53,933 nt of DNA from a virus. Below are positions 1 through 8,362 of the stretch, piece after piece. The stretch covers positions 1-53,933 of the IMG/VR virus record IMGVR_UViG_3300008516_000179. One strand, 5' to 3'. Every line of letters starts with the position of its first letter. The stretch's first letter is position 1. Below the pieces are notes generated by a model that was not told the DNA's origin, searched no databases, and worked only from the letters and a program-made list of their open reading frames with translations. The position numbers and the translations under genes are program-made.

Positions 1-179
1 CGGAACTTCCAGAGAGTTCCGAAATGGACGTCGACTTCTTTCTGCAGCTTTGGATCGACGGATCCTTCGTTGACTTGAGTCCGGAGTCGATTCAAAAGGA
101 ATCGAGTACGTGTTCGACGTTGCTTTGTTTTAACCCCACGAGAGCGATAAGCTCTCGTCCCAGTAGTGATTTTTGACAT
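1..179 (-). CDS. Partial basic protein running off the left edge
   Basis: An open frame starts at ATG 179 and reaches base 1 without a stop, so its C-terminus lies outside the window. The SD AGGAGGTCTTT directly precedes the ATG, which is why I accept this truncated frame. About 59 residues are visible, beginning MSKITTGTRAYRSRG and rich in Arg and Lys (QRRTRTR follows), which suggests contact with nucleic acid or another acidic partner. It lies just downstream of a zinc-ribbon gene and probably shares its transcript. I do not recognise the family. Confidence 0.65.
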   Translation of the reverse strand, partial: MSKITTGTRAYRSRGVKTKQRRTRTRFLLNRLRTQVNEGSVDPKLQKEVDVHFGTLWKF

Positions 180-205
180 AAAGACCTCCTTTAAAAAAAT
201 AAATC

Positions 206-412
206 TTAGAGGATATCCGGAAGAGAGAATTCTGCGAAAAATTTCTTTCCGCAGTTCGGACAGTCTAGGATCTGATCGTCTTCTCCACAGTCGATCGTAT
301 GACTACAATATGGACAGCAAGCATAAAATTCGCTTGTAGTTTTGATGAAGACTTTTTGAAGAGTTTTTCCTTCGATGACTGTGACGCCATCTGAAAATCT
401 TGCTCGTCCCAT
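206..412 (-). CDS. Small zinc-ribbon protein
   Basis: A 68-residue protein with two CxxC knuckles, CPYC near residue 33 and CPNC near residue 51, spaced as in a rubredoxin-like zinc ribbon, followed by a short hydrophobic tail (FFAEFSLPDIL). The SD AAGGAG lies 6 bases before the ATG, and a promoter-like element lies about 35 bases further upstream. Such small ribbons in phages often bind nucleic acid or host transcription proteins. The exact role here is unknown. It seems to open the last transcription unit of the window. Confidence 0.8.
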   Translation of the reverse strand: MGRARFSDGVTVIEGKTLQKVFIKTTSEFYACCPYCSHTIDCGEDDQILDCPNCGKKFFAEFSLPDIL

Positions 413-447
413 TAGTAACTCCTTCGATTAATTACTCTCTACTATTA

Positions 448-475
448 AATATACTCCTTCTCTCGAGGGAATCAA
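448..475 (-). promoter_or_regulatory. Sigma70-like promoter, TTGATT-16-TATATT
   Basis: On the minus strand the -35-like TTGATT (470-475) and -10-like TATATT (448-453) are separated by 16 bases, in an AT-rich gap. The predicted start near 441 gives a leader of about 30 bases before the zinc-ribbon ATG at 412. The sequence fit is good but I have no expression evidence. Confidence 0.45.
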
Positions 476-523
476 GACTTTTTTTAAATTAAATTGGCAG
501 ATATGGTGTAAGATTTGAAAGAC

Positions 524-537
524 TACTATATATAGTA
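524..537. promoter_or_regulatory. 14-bp perfect palindrome, possible operator
   Basis: TACTATATATAGTA is a perfect palindrome in the 160-base gap between the 54-residue membrane protein and the zinc-ribbon gene, about 50 bases upstream of the predicted -35 box. It could be a repressor or activator site. It could also be chance in AT-rich DNA. Confidence 0.3.
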
Positions 538-571
538 TAGAGGAGATAATCTACTGCTCAGAAAAAGATGA

Positions 572-736
572 TTATAAAATTTTCAGCTTCTTCAAGAGTG
601 GATAAGCAGCAAAGCAGACGAGCACTAGAGACATGAGAATTGAGACGAGATGATTGAATATTCCCCACGTAAAAATTGAAAGCGCTGCAAGTCCCAGCAG
701 CGTCTCCTTCCATGCTTCCTTGAAATTTAATTTCAT
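572..736 (-). CDS. 54-residue two-helix membrane protein
   Basis: The start is the ATG at 736, preceded by GGAGGAGGATC. The frame beginning at 761 on the same strand is not the gene. The product has an amphipathic N-terminus (MKLNFKEAWKETLL), two hydrophobic segments of about 17-20 residues (roughly 13-30 and 31-46), and a KKLKIL tail. The ATG overlaps the TGA of the upstream glycosidase-like gene as ATGA, so translation is probably coupled. Size and topology fit a holin or other small membrane effector acting with the enzyme before it. The function is inferred from context only. Confidence 0.8.
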   Translation of the reverse strand: MKLNFKEAWKETLLGLAALSIFTWGIFNHLVSILMSLVLVCFAAYPLLKKLKIL

Positions 737-2367
737 GATCCTCCTCCATGGACAGCTTCATAAGCTTCTCTCACTGCGACGAAACGATCATGGTTGACAG
801 TCGTGATTGAGTAATAAGACTGGATCCCCCAGTCGTGAATTATGAACTGCTCCATCGGATAGATCCCAAAAATAAATATTTTTTCTCTGCTGTTTTCTTT
901 GCATCCTGTCCATACATAGATCAGCATTTTTTTAAGCTGAACAGCGCTTCCAAGTCTCCATGGATATCCATGTCCCATGACATATCCTTCACAGGCTTCA
1001 TTTGAACTCGCGTCCTCTGTCCATTTGATTCCTGTATTTCCGGATCTGAGAAAAGCTTTAAAGCTTATATGTCCTTCTTCGAGATCTGCGAGGATACTGA
1101 TTCCATGATTAATTCCGATGCAGTCTCTTTTATAGCTTTCGATGTTATCCCAAAGTCTTCGACACTTCGGACAATCATATCCTCGCTCGATCCAATATTT
1201 TTTATCAACAGGATCGTATCCAATCTGTCCGCATTTTGGACAAATAGCATTTTCAAGATCGACGACTTTTCGTCTCCATACATTTCCACACTTCAAGCAT
1301 GAATTCGTCCATCCATGAAAAACGAGCTGCGCTCTTGCGAATTCGGACGCTGAAATATCAGCGAAGAATTGTCTCAGCTTCATTCCTAAACTTTGACAGA
1401 CGAGCCAGATCCGCTTACAGTATTCCGCGATTATGTGACCTTTCTCGTCGCTTCCTCTATGATTTGGTTCATTGATAGGAACGATCTCGATCTCATCGAT
1501 CGTCCAGTATTTCAGCATGATCGCGATCATTCTCTGGACATGACGATTCTGATACTCCGCAGCTTTTTCGTGCCAGAAGTTCGGAACTCCGTTGATATTA
1601 TTCTCGTATACCCAAAAAGTGTAGCGATTCATTTCCGCGATCACTTGGAGCTTTATCTTCGCGAGAGAAGCGAGATAACAGAAACGATCGAAGAGTTCAT
1701 AATAGCGAGGATTCTCCTTCTTGAGATCCGCTTTTTTTCCTCCTAAAGTCTGGACTATAAGATAAGGAATTTTTCCGTTTAGATGCTGGTGAGCTTTTGT
1801 ATTTGTCATGAGATAAGAGAAGATTGCTGCGACGTCGACTCCTTCTCCTCCGATGAATCCGAGATAATTCATGATCCTCTGTTCAGTATGCGCTTGATCT
1901 TCCGGATTCCATGCGTGATCCAGGAAGTCTAGAAAGAGTCCGAGTCCGTCATGATGGAAATATGGAATCGTTCTTTTAGGAGGAAGCTTATGAATTTTAC
2001 AAAATTCCGTTGGGACTTCAGATGTTTTGAAGTCGACATATCCTGTCATCCTGCAGCTTTTAAGTGGTTTCTTTTTCGTTGCGAGACAGGCCCAGACTTT
2101 AACTATGGGATCCGGATCTTTATGGAATTCACAGAATTCCGTAGGAACTTCTCCTTTTTTGAACTTCTCCATTTTTGCAGTCCCAGCAAGTTTACACCAT
2201 TCCGTCGCTTTCTTCCGAGGATGAGTCTCAGTGCAGATCTCAACTTCGATCTCTGACTCTTCATATCTTTTGCAGTCCGCTCGCTTATACAACCAGGATC
2301 CTTTTGCTGGATCCAGGAGTCCGCAAAAAAACCACTTCCGGAAATTTAAAAAATCTTTAAAATTCAT
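733..2367 (-). CDS. Glycosidase-like protein with PBP-type Cys repeats and zinc ribbons
   Basis: A 544-residue protein. Residues of roughly 43-82 and 92-128 form two copies of a pattern ending VPTEFC-x2-H with an internal paired Cys, resembling the short motif at the C-termini of some class A penicillin-binding proteins. The middle (roughly 140-480) looks like a TIM-barrel glycoside hydrolase of clan A: INEPNHRG resembles the NEP acid/base motif, and IKWTED may be the other carboxylate strand. Three CxxC pairs (CLKC, CPKC, CPKC) form zinc ribbons inserted in the barrel. At the end of the tail cluster it may be a tail-borne wall or polysaccharide hydrolase. The glycosidase assignment is an inference from motifs. 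Confidence 0.7.
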   Translation of the reverse strand: MNFKDFLNFRKWFFCGLLDPAKGSWLYKRADCKRYEESEIEVEICTETHPRKKATEWCKLAGTAKMEKFKKGEVPTEFCEFHKDPDPIVKVWACLATKKKPLKSCRMTGYVDFKTSEVPTEFCKIHKLPPKRTIPYFHHDGLGLFLDFLDHAWNPEDQAHTEQRIMNYLGFIGGEGVDVAAIFSYLMTNTKAHQHLNGKIPYLIVQTLGGKKADLKKENPRYYELFDRFCYLASLAKIKLQVIAEMNRYTFWVYENNINGVPNFWHEKAAEYQNRHVQRMIAIMLKYWTIDEIEIVPINEPNHRGSDEKGHIIAEYCKRIWLVCQSLGMKLRQFFADISASEFARAQLVFHGWTNSCLKCGNVWRRKVVDLENAICPKCGQIGYDPVDKKYWIERGYDCPKCRRLWDNIESYKRDCIGINHGISILADLEEGHISFKAFLRSGNTGIKWTEDASSNEACEGYVMGHGYPWRLGSAVQLKKMLIYVWTGCKENSREKIFIFGIYPMEQFIIHDWGIQSYYSITTVNHDRFVAVREAYEAVHGGGS

Positions 2368-2836
2368 CGATCCTCCTTCCTATATCAAAATTTTTCTTTT
2401 CAATCGATCTTCCAGGAATCCGAAGCACTCTGAATCCGAGAGATTTTGCGATTCTATCCTTCTCGCGATCAGCTTTTTTTCGTCCTAGAAGTGAATGATA
2501 ATATTCACTGTCGTATTCAATTAGCAGCTTAAGATCTGGGAGATAAAAATCAGCTCTAAAATTTCTCTCCGGAGCAAATTTATACTCGAGGAAAAACCGG
2601 ATTTTAAGAGATTCAAGCTGCTTCTCAACTTTAAGTTCGTAGCAGGATCGCGTTTTTTCTGAAACGCATTCCGGATCAGGAGGAAGAGCGTCACAAAGTA
2701 AATCAGCTTGAATCCAGGGATTGAGTTCTTTGTAATAAATAAACACACTCTCCTCCTTCGGAAGTTCCTTTGAGAACTCGAGGATCAGATCCGCTTGAAC
2801 ATTCGGATCCTGCTCTTTCCAGAAGTCAATGAACAT
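2357..2836 (-). CDS. DUF559/Vsr-like endonuclease
   Basis: A 159-residue protein whose C-terminal half matches the DUF559/very-short-patch-repair endonuclease fold (PD-(D/E)XK superfamily). The segment RADFYLPDLKLLIEYD supplies the catalytic Asp strand, SEYYHS follows, and KADREKDRIAKSLGFRVLRI is the typical helix-strand end. The N-terminal 70 residues carry two related short motifs (VQADLILEF and IQADLLCDA). The ATG follows the previous stop (TAAATG), and its 3' end overlaps the next gene by 11 bases. Proteins of this family occur as stand-alone nucleases and as homing-type passengers. Its role among tail genes is unclear. Confidence 0.75.
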   Translation of the reverse strand: MFIDFWKEQDPNVQADLILEFSKELPKEESVFIYYKELNPWIQADLLCDALPPDPECVSEKTRSCYELKVEKQLESLKIRFFLEYKFAPERNFRADFYLPDLKLLIEYDSEYYHSLLGRKKADREKDRIAKSLGFRVLRIPGRSIEKKNFDIGRRIDEF

Positions 2837-3205
2837 TTAAAGCAAGAATCCGAAAATATAAACGTCCGCTGTGACAGCTCCTCCATGCGCGATCGTGACT
2901 CCGCATTTAAAGATATCTCCTGCAGCTCCTCGCACTCCAGCATCCTCCATCTTCAGTATCGAATACTTCGTCGCTCCATCGAGATCCGCATGGATAGCAG
3001 AAGCGAGACAGTCGACTCCTCCAGCATCGAATCCGAATCCGAAAGAAGCAGAGCTCATGTCGTCATCCGCGAGGATGACTGCATGAGTCGGAATGCAAGT
3101 CTTTCCTTCCGGAACTGTGAAGAGATTAGTCACTGCGACTGCATTCATGTCGACATTCTCGTAGACTCTGAGAAGTGAAATAATTTTTTCCTTTGAATCT
3201 GGCAT
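2837..3205 (-). CDS. Probable small virion protein
   Basis: A 122-residue, mostly beta-type, Gly/Ala-rich protein (FGFGFDAGGVD, AHGGAVTADVYIFGF) with few charges. It resembles small jelly-roll-like phage decoration or fiber-associated proteins, but I cannot assign a family. It sits directly after the tail-tip block with an SD-supported ATG, so a structural or host-contact role is the best inference. Confidence 0.55.
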   Translation of the reverse strand: MPDSKEKIISLLRVYENVDMNAVAVTNLFTVPEGKTCIPTHAVILADDDMSSASFGFGFDAGGVDCLASAIHADLDGATKYSILKMEDAGVRGAAGDIFKCGVTIAHGGAVTADVYIFGFLL

Positions 3206-3217
3206 TAAAATCCTCCT

Positions 3218-3520
3218 TTAATCCAGCTCTTTATAAAATAGGACTTCTCCTTCGTACGTCAGGACGTCTCCTTCATACGTCAAAATATTCAATCCTGAAA
3301 ACTCAACTTCTAGATCCGAGCTGCGTGTCTGCTGGAGCACTTCTTCCGAACTTGAAACTCCTTTGAGAAAAAGCTTTTCATCTGTGCTCTTTCCATAGAG
3401 ACTGCCACTCTGCAGATTCGACGGTTCTGAAGCTTGCCAGAAGCTCGTCAAGATCCTGTTCATTTCCTGAAAGGAGAGAATATCTCCGTCGATAAAAGGA
3501 TCGCCATCCGATTTAGCCAT
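3218..3520 (-). CDS. Hypothetical tail-region protein
   Basis: A 100-residue acidic protein. The C-terminus has a short internal repetition (LTYEGDVLTYEGEVLFYKE), possibly beta hairpins. It overlaps the stop of the upstream gene by 8 bases. The context between the tail-tip gene and the glycosidase-like gene suggests a baseplate or tail accessory protein. No family is recognised. Confidence 0.55.
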   Translation of the reverse strand: MAKSDGDPFIDGDILSFQEMNRILTSFWQASEPSNLQSGSLYGKSTDEKLFLKGVSSSEEVLQQTRSSDLEVEFSGLNILTYEGDVLTYEGEVLFYKELD

Positions 3521-3887
3521 TCTGGATCCTCCTCTTGTGAAGTATATTGAGCTTCATCATGACTGCGCTTTCTCCATAGAGAGCGTCACGCTCAGCTTTA
3601 TTTTCTTTTACAGCTAGCTCCGGAGCAAAGCGGAATGCGTCCGATGACATAAAATCGAGCTTGTGAATTGATCTCCCGGAAATTTTGTCGATCTCTTTTC
3701 TCGCTTCGATGACGGATAGATTAGACATGCTGAAATTTTTTTTATTTACAGTGATTCGGATATCAGTAATAATGCACCCTTTGTCCTTAGATAGTCGAGT
3801 CGTAAGATCCATATAATCTCCGAGCTCCATTTTTCCGAAAGTTTTTTCTATCCACGCGAATAATTTTCCGATCATTTTCTCAGCCAT
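3513..3887 (-). CDS. Hypothetical tail-region protein
   Basis: A 124-residue mixed alpha/beta protein starting MAEKMIGKLFAWIEKTFGK (amphipathic helix), with a good SD (AAAGGAGG) before the ATG. It lies between the large tail-tip gene and two small putative virion proteins and overlaps the next gene. No domain is recognised, so a minor tail or assembly role is inferred from position alone. Confidence 0.55.
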   Translation of the reverse strand: MAEKMIGKLFAWIEKTFGKMELGDYMDLTTRLSKDKGCIITDIRITVNKKNFSMSNLSVIEARKEIDKISGRSIHKLDFMSSDAFRFAPELAVKENKAERDALYGESAVMMKLNILHKRRIQNG

Positions 3888-3899
3888 GGCTCCTCCTTT

Positions 3900-6644
3900 T
3901 TACATAGCTATTTTATTCTCGTCGACCAAGATTTTTCCATAATCCCCGTCTGCAAAAAGTCCTGTTGCTTCATCGCAGAGATAAGCATACGCTTTCGATT
4001 CTTCTGTCGTCAAGCTCCAGTTTGAAGGAAGACTGTCCTCATCCCCCAGTACAAGATACTGTCGCAGGATATAAGTGAGATCCAGCGCGTCGACGTCCAT
4101 TGTATTTCCGATCCATTCATACTGAATGCTTTCTACATATAAAAAACGGCCATAATCTCCGGATCCGTCCAGAGAGACTCCGAAAGGATCCTGAAGTCTG
4201 AAGGAATCGTATATATCGAGATAGTCGACAAAGCTCAAAGGAAGCTTAATCTTGATTCTCTTTAATCCTTTTCCTCGTTTATAAAGAATGTTGAAAAGCT
4301 GTTTATCAGCGAGAGTTTCATTCGTCGTCCATTTCATTTGAAGTGGTTGTTGAGCTTCTTGATATTTTCCACTTAGAGCGTTGACAGCGTCCTCTCGTTC
4401 CTCCTCCTTCGATTGCAAATAGCGAGAAGCTGCAGGAATATAATTCCATTGCACTTTAGCTCTATTCACTGCTTCAGGAAGATTCCAGTCCTGTCGTGGT
4501 TGATTAATCGTATCGAGCCCAGAAAAAATAATTTTAGACGTTGAGATGTTAGAAACATCTTTCATCGCAAGCTTCAATCTTCCGTATCGATCCGGAAATA
4601 AAGATCCTCCGATCGTCTGACAGAATTCTTGGACGACTGTCATAGCGTCCTGCTCTTCCATGAGTCCGAGATATCCTGAAGTTTCAATCGCTGGATCCAG
4701 ATCAGTGAGAATGTCTTTGACCTGTTCGAAGGATTCAAAATCTACATAATTTATAGGAAGTCCGACGATCAGCATAAGATAGAAAAGGAAGACATAGACC
4801 GGGTGCTGGACATAACCATTGACTGAATTCCACGCTTCATAAATATATCCTTCGCAATTATAAGTGATCTTCGAGTCTCCTTGATCCGTTGTAAAATCAA
4901 TGTAAGTTCTTCCTCCATCCGCGTATACGATTGCATAATCCGCAGGATCCACGAGAGCTCCATCTTTATAGACTTGAGTGATTGCGTGCAGGGATCCACG
5001 AGACGCAAGATAGATAAATTCATCAGAAGTGTTAATATAGAATGCTTCCATCGCTCCGGAAGCTTCCGTCGCGATGTATGAAAGATTTCCGACTGCTTCC
5101 TGCATCGGACGCCCGATCGCGCTGTCATGAGCAAGAGGATACTTGTCCTTCGTGATTCTATAGAACGGAACTTTCCTTTGGAAGAAAACAGTTGTAAGAT
5201 CGCGGATCGCGACGTCGAACTCTCCCCCTTCAAGTGAATGATCTTCTATGAATCCTTTAAAGAATTGAGTCTTAAGTGATTCCGGATAGTGCTGGAAAGC
5301 GAGGAACATTTCGACAGGCTCGTTTTTAAAATAATATTGAGCGAGGAGTTTCGAGAATTCCTTATCGACATTCACGAGCTTTGCTGTCATATCGGAAGAA
5401 ATGAAAACTCCTGTCTCATCATTGACTGCTCGCTTAAGTCCGGAGATTTCCTGAAGACGACCATCATAGAATTTTTCAGTGCAGCAGACGTCCTTCGGAG
5501 AGTATGATCGATCGACGAAACTGAGATCCAGTTTATCTTTAAGCTGCCAATCAGTAAGGACGATCGGATCTCCTTCTCGTGGAGTCCGATCTTCAAGATC
5601 ACTCACAAAAAGGAGGAATTCATTTCCATCATATACGAGTCCGTCGATAGCTGGATTATCGCTCACATGGCAGCGATATTGTCCTGCATAAGAGATAACG
5701 TCTCCGATCGCGACAAGTCCGGTTTTTTCGATTTCTATTCTATAAGTTCCAGGAGCGAGAGCTGGAGTACTCAAGATCGTGATCTGATTATCTGAATCTC
5801 GCGTGAAGTCTCCTCCTGCAAAAGTCAGGACTTTCGTTCCTTGTCCTTGCTTTCCTATAAGAGAGATCTTGTCAACTTCAGCATTCCATGTATACTCCCA
5901 TTCAGTCTCATCCGGATCAAATCCGACTCCATAAAGAACGAGAGGAACTCCTCCTGCAGGAGGAACGATATAACGAGACATTGAATTAACGATACAATTG
6001 AAATATTGGACTTTGAGTTTCTGAAGAGTGACGATTCCTTTACACATCTCCGGTTCCGGAAAAGGAGTTGCGACGTCATAATTCGCCCAGTAAAAAACAA
6101 CTCCATTCTTAAAGAGATCCGGAGAATCATCAAAACTCTTTGCTCCTGCTGCCCATGCAGCAACCCAACCTTCATAGCTTTGAGGAAGAGTGTTCGGATT
6201 CGGATACGATGGATCTCCTTGTGTGTTTCCTCCATACGGAGGGTAATGATCCCAGTCATCGACTCCGTTCCTATATTTTCCCGTAACTGTATTTCGTCCC
6301 CATGAAGGAAGAGGATCCGCTGGATATTTCTGAGCTTGCCAGAGAGTCGTGAGCTGCGTGACTCCTGCAGTATTCGCGATTAAAGAAAGCTGGTATTCGA
6401 CTCCGAATTTATGGACTTTGTCCATGGATTCCACGAGCTCGAAGTTTCCAGAGTTCGGAAAGAACAACGTCTTCCAGCTCCAGTAAAGTTTAGGAGGAGT
6501 ATCTTCTTCTGTAAAATCTCCGACATAGCTTACTCCATAATGATTATCTGTCCACTTTGCTTTAGTTTCTTCTGCATTGTCATTGGAGAGTCGCTCGATC
6601 GCGCTCACAAGAAAATCATTCCATTCTCTTCTAGGAATTGTCAT
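3900..6644 (-). CDS. Large tail-tip/baseplate hub-like protein
   Basis: A 914-residue protein. The N-terminal third is beta-rich and includes an IPT/TIG-like immunoglobulin segment (around 225-300, with PGTYRIEIEKTG). The remainder looks like phage hub proteins: a region with GFIEDHSLEGGEFDVAI, then a module with QDAMTVVQEFCQTIGGSLF and DRYGRLKLAM near residues 660-700, and a beta-rich C-terminus. Its position after fiber and distal-tail genes, and its length, fit the protein that closes the tail tube and carries host-contact domains. The hub assignment is inferred from these patterns and synteny. Confidence 0.65.
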   Translation of the reverse strand: MTIPRREWNDFLVSAIERLSNDNAEETKAKWTDNHYGVSYVGDFTEEDTPPKLYWSWKTLFFPNSGNFELVESMDKVHKFGVEYQLSLIANTAGVTQLTTLWQAQKYPADPLPSWGRNTVTGKYRNGVDDWDHYPPYGGNTQGDPSYPNPNTLPQSYEGWVAAWAAGAKSFDDSPDLFKNGVVFYWANYDVATPFPEPEMCKGIVTLQKLKVQYFNCIVNSMSRYIVPPAGGVPLVLYGVGFDPDETEWEYTWNAEVDKISLIGKQGQGTKVLTFAGGDFTRDSDNQITILSTPALAPGTYRIEIEKTGLVAIGDVISYAGQYRCHVSDNPAIDGLVYDGNEFLLFVSDLEDRTPREGDPIVLTDWQLKDKLDLSFVDRSYSPKDVCCTEKFYDGRLQEISGLKRAVNDETGVFISSDMTAKLVNVDKEFSKLLAQYYFKNEPVEMFLAFQHYPESLKTQFFKGFIEDHSLEGGEFDVAIRDLTTVFFQRKVPFYRITKDKYPLAHDSAIGRPMQEAVGNLSYIATEASGAMEAFYINTSDEFIYLASRGSLHAITQVYKDGALVDPADYAIVYADGGRTYIDFTTDQGDSKITYNCEGYIYEAWNSVNGYVQHPVYVFLFYLMLIVGLPINYVDFESFEQVKDILTDLDPAIETSGYLGLMEEQDAMTVVQEFCQTIGGSLFPDRYGRLKLAMKDVSNISTSKIIFSGLDTINQPRQDWNLPEAVNRAKVQWNYIPAASRYLQSKEEEREDAVNALSGKYQEAQQPLQMKWTTNETLADKQLFNILYKRGKGLKRIKIKLPLSFVDYLDIYDSFRLQDPFGVSLDGSGDYGRFLYVESIQYEWIGNTMDVDALDLTYILRQYLVLGDEDSLPSNWSLTTEESKAYAYLCDEATGLFADGDYGKILVDENKIAM

Positions 6645-6653
6645 TATATTTTC

Positions 6654-7586
6654 CTATGTTTTTCTCAGCATGACTGTTATAAGATTCTGATTATTTACTA
6701 AAGTAGCACCTCCTGTGAATGGATCAGGTAAAGCTCCGTAGACTTCAGCGACGCTCCAGTGCGTTCCAGGATTAGTGATAAAATTGCCAGCGTCATTTCC
6801 CAGTATGGTGAAATAGCCTATCGGAGATGTTTGATTGTAGTCCATCGCTCTAAAGACGATATCTGCGTCTCCGTCAGAATTGAGAGCGAGCCAGTATAAA
6901 CCAGGAACAAGAGTTTCTGCGATCACAGTCGTTTTGTATCCAATAACACTGCAGTCAACTTCGCCACTGTCAAGAATCAGATTGTTAGGATAGACATCGC
7001 CATCGTCATCGTAAATCCCAGCTCGTGCGACACCATTCACTCGCGCAGTACTGACAGCAATAACAATTCTGTCAAAACTCTGTGAAACAGGAACGATGAA
7101 AGGATAAGCGTACAGTAGATTTCTCGTCGCGATTTGAGTCGTAGAAGTATAATAATCCCATGTCGTATAGCCACGTCCGCTCCTTCTGAATGCAAAAGGA
7201 TTGACTGCTGCTCCTCCTCCTCCTGGAGCTTCAGGAATCCAATCGCCAGTGCCAATATCGTATGTTAATACATCGTCGTCGTTCGGAGCTGGAGCATTGA
7301 CATTTCCGAGATCATCGAGATCAATTTTTGATGGATCTATATCGATATCGACTTCCTTATTCCCAGCATCCAGGACGATCGTGACTTTATTTGAAGCTGC
7401 ATTGATATTCCGGAACTGGAGATCGACGCCCACTTTCGCATTGAAGAGTCCGACTCCTCCAGCTCCTTGATTCGAAGCTGTATTCGATTCTCCTCCCCCC
7501 CCTCCTCCTCTTCGAATCGCCATGAGAAGACGATTCAATTCTCCGATCCATGTTCGAGCATTCTTCGCTTCATCTAGAAGATTCAT
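6654..7586 (-). CDS. Tail fiber / receptor-binding protein
   Basis: A 310-residue protein. A helical N-terminus is followed by a poly-Gly linker (RRGGGGGGE), then LDDLGNVNAPAPNDDDVLTY and W-x-P followed by Gly-rich sequence, the linker motif common in tail fibers and collar proteins. The C-terminal 170 residues are beta-rich and Tyr-rich, as expected for a receptor-binding head. Its stop precedes the tail-tip start by 9 bases. Specificity cannot be read from the sequence. It may bind a host surface glycan. Confidence 0.75.
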   Translation of the reverse strand: MNLLDEAKNARTWIGELNRLLMAIRRGGGGGGESNTASNQGAGGVGLFNAKVGVDLQFRNINAASNKVTIVLDAGNKEVDIDIDPSKIDLDDLGNVNAPAPNDDDVLTYDIGTGDWIPEAPGGGGAAVNPFAFRRSGRGYTTWDYYTSTTQIATRNLLYAYPFIVPVSQSFDRIVIAVSTARVNGVARAGIYDDDGDVYPNNLILDSGEVDCSVIGYKTTVIAETLVPGLYWLALNSDGDADIVFRAMDYNQTSPIGYFTILGNDAGNFITNPGTHWSVAEVYGALPDPFTGGATLVNNQNLITVMLRKT

Positions 7587-8362
7587 AGAAGACTAATCCC
7601 TTGCGAGATCTCAGCGAGTGGAAGATCCCAGTCTCGAATATCCTTAATGTTATGAAAAATCCTCTCAGCTCTGAATTCGTTTCCCGAGGCCTTCACATAA
7701 TAGCATTCCGAAGTCGTGTCATCCGGAACGACGAGAAAGCGTCCTGCGGATCCTGAAAGAGATCTAAGAAAAGCGCGGATCTCTTCCTGGATGGAATCTC
7801 CATGATTCTCCACTTTCCGGATCCGGAGCGTGAGCAGCGCTTTTCTCGCAAGCTCAGCGTCCCAGTCTTGTCCCATGAATGTCTCTTGAGTCGCAGTGTA
7901 GAAGACGTCTCCTTCGCTCTGTGCCTGAATAAGAGCTGTAGTAAAGGAACTGTATACATGGAGGATCAGCTCTCCGATCTGCAAAGCGAGAGGATTAGTC
8001 GGATCCGAAGCGAAGATCCTATACCAGCGATAAGTCTGATCGAGCTTCATATAGAGATTCTCTTCTCTCCATGCGACAGCTTGAGAGTAAGGAGGAGCTC
8101 CCCAATTAGGAGGATTATTATCCGCTTCGAGTCTGATCGTGGCGCCACTCTGCAGATTATGATTAATCAGAGAAAGAATCGTGGCATTCTCATTTCCTCC
8201 CATGTCGAGCACTATATATTGATCCGTCTTCGAAGTGAATCTGAAAGGAAAAGATGGACGCTTATTATAGAGATTTTCCTTTACAAAGATAGCGTCTTCA
8301 GTGCTCACAGAATCTATTGTTGAAGCAGTGACCAAATTCCCAGTCGTGTATATGAGACTCAT
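7583..8362 (-). CDS. Distal-tail-like minor tail protein
   Basis: A 259-residue beta-rich protein starting MSLIYTTGNLVTAST, overlapping the tape measure stop as ATGA and overlapping the fiber gene by 4 bases. The order tape measure, this protein, fiber, hub matches the position of distal tail (Dit) or first minor tail proteins in siphoviruses. The C-terminal segment contains GRFLVVPDDTTSECYYVK. I assign it by synteny and general fold character, not by a diagnostic motif. Confidence 0.6.
   Translation of the reverse strand: MSLIYTTGNLVTASTIDSVSTEDAIFVKENLYNKRPSFPFRFTSKTDQYIVLDMGGNENATILSLINHNLQSGATIRLEADNNPPNWGAPPYSQAVAWREENLYMKLDQTYRWYRIFASDPTNPLALQIGELILHVYSSFTTALIQAQSEGDVFYTATQETFMGQDWDAELARKALLTLRIRKVENHGDSIQEEIRAFLRSLSGSAGRFLVVPDDTTSECYYVKASGNEFRAERIFHNIKDIRDWDLPLAEISQGISLL

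Noticed and set aside
558-761. 67-residue minus-strand frame
   Set aside because: The other frame starting at 736 has a perfect SD, ATGA coupling and a clear membrane protein pattern.
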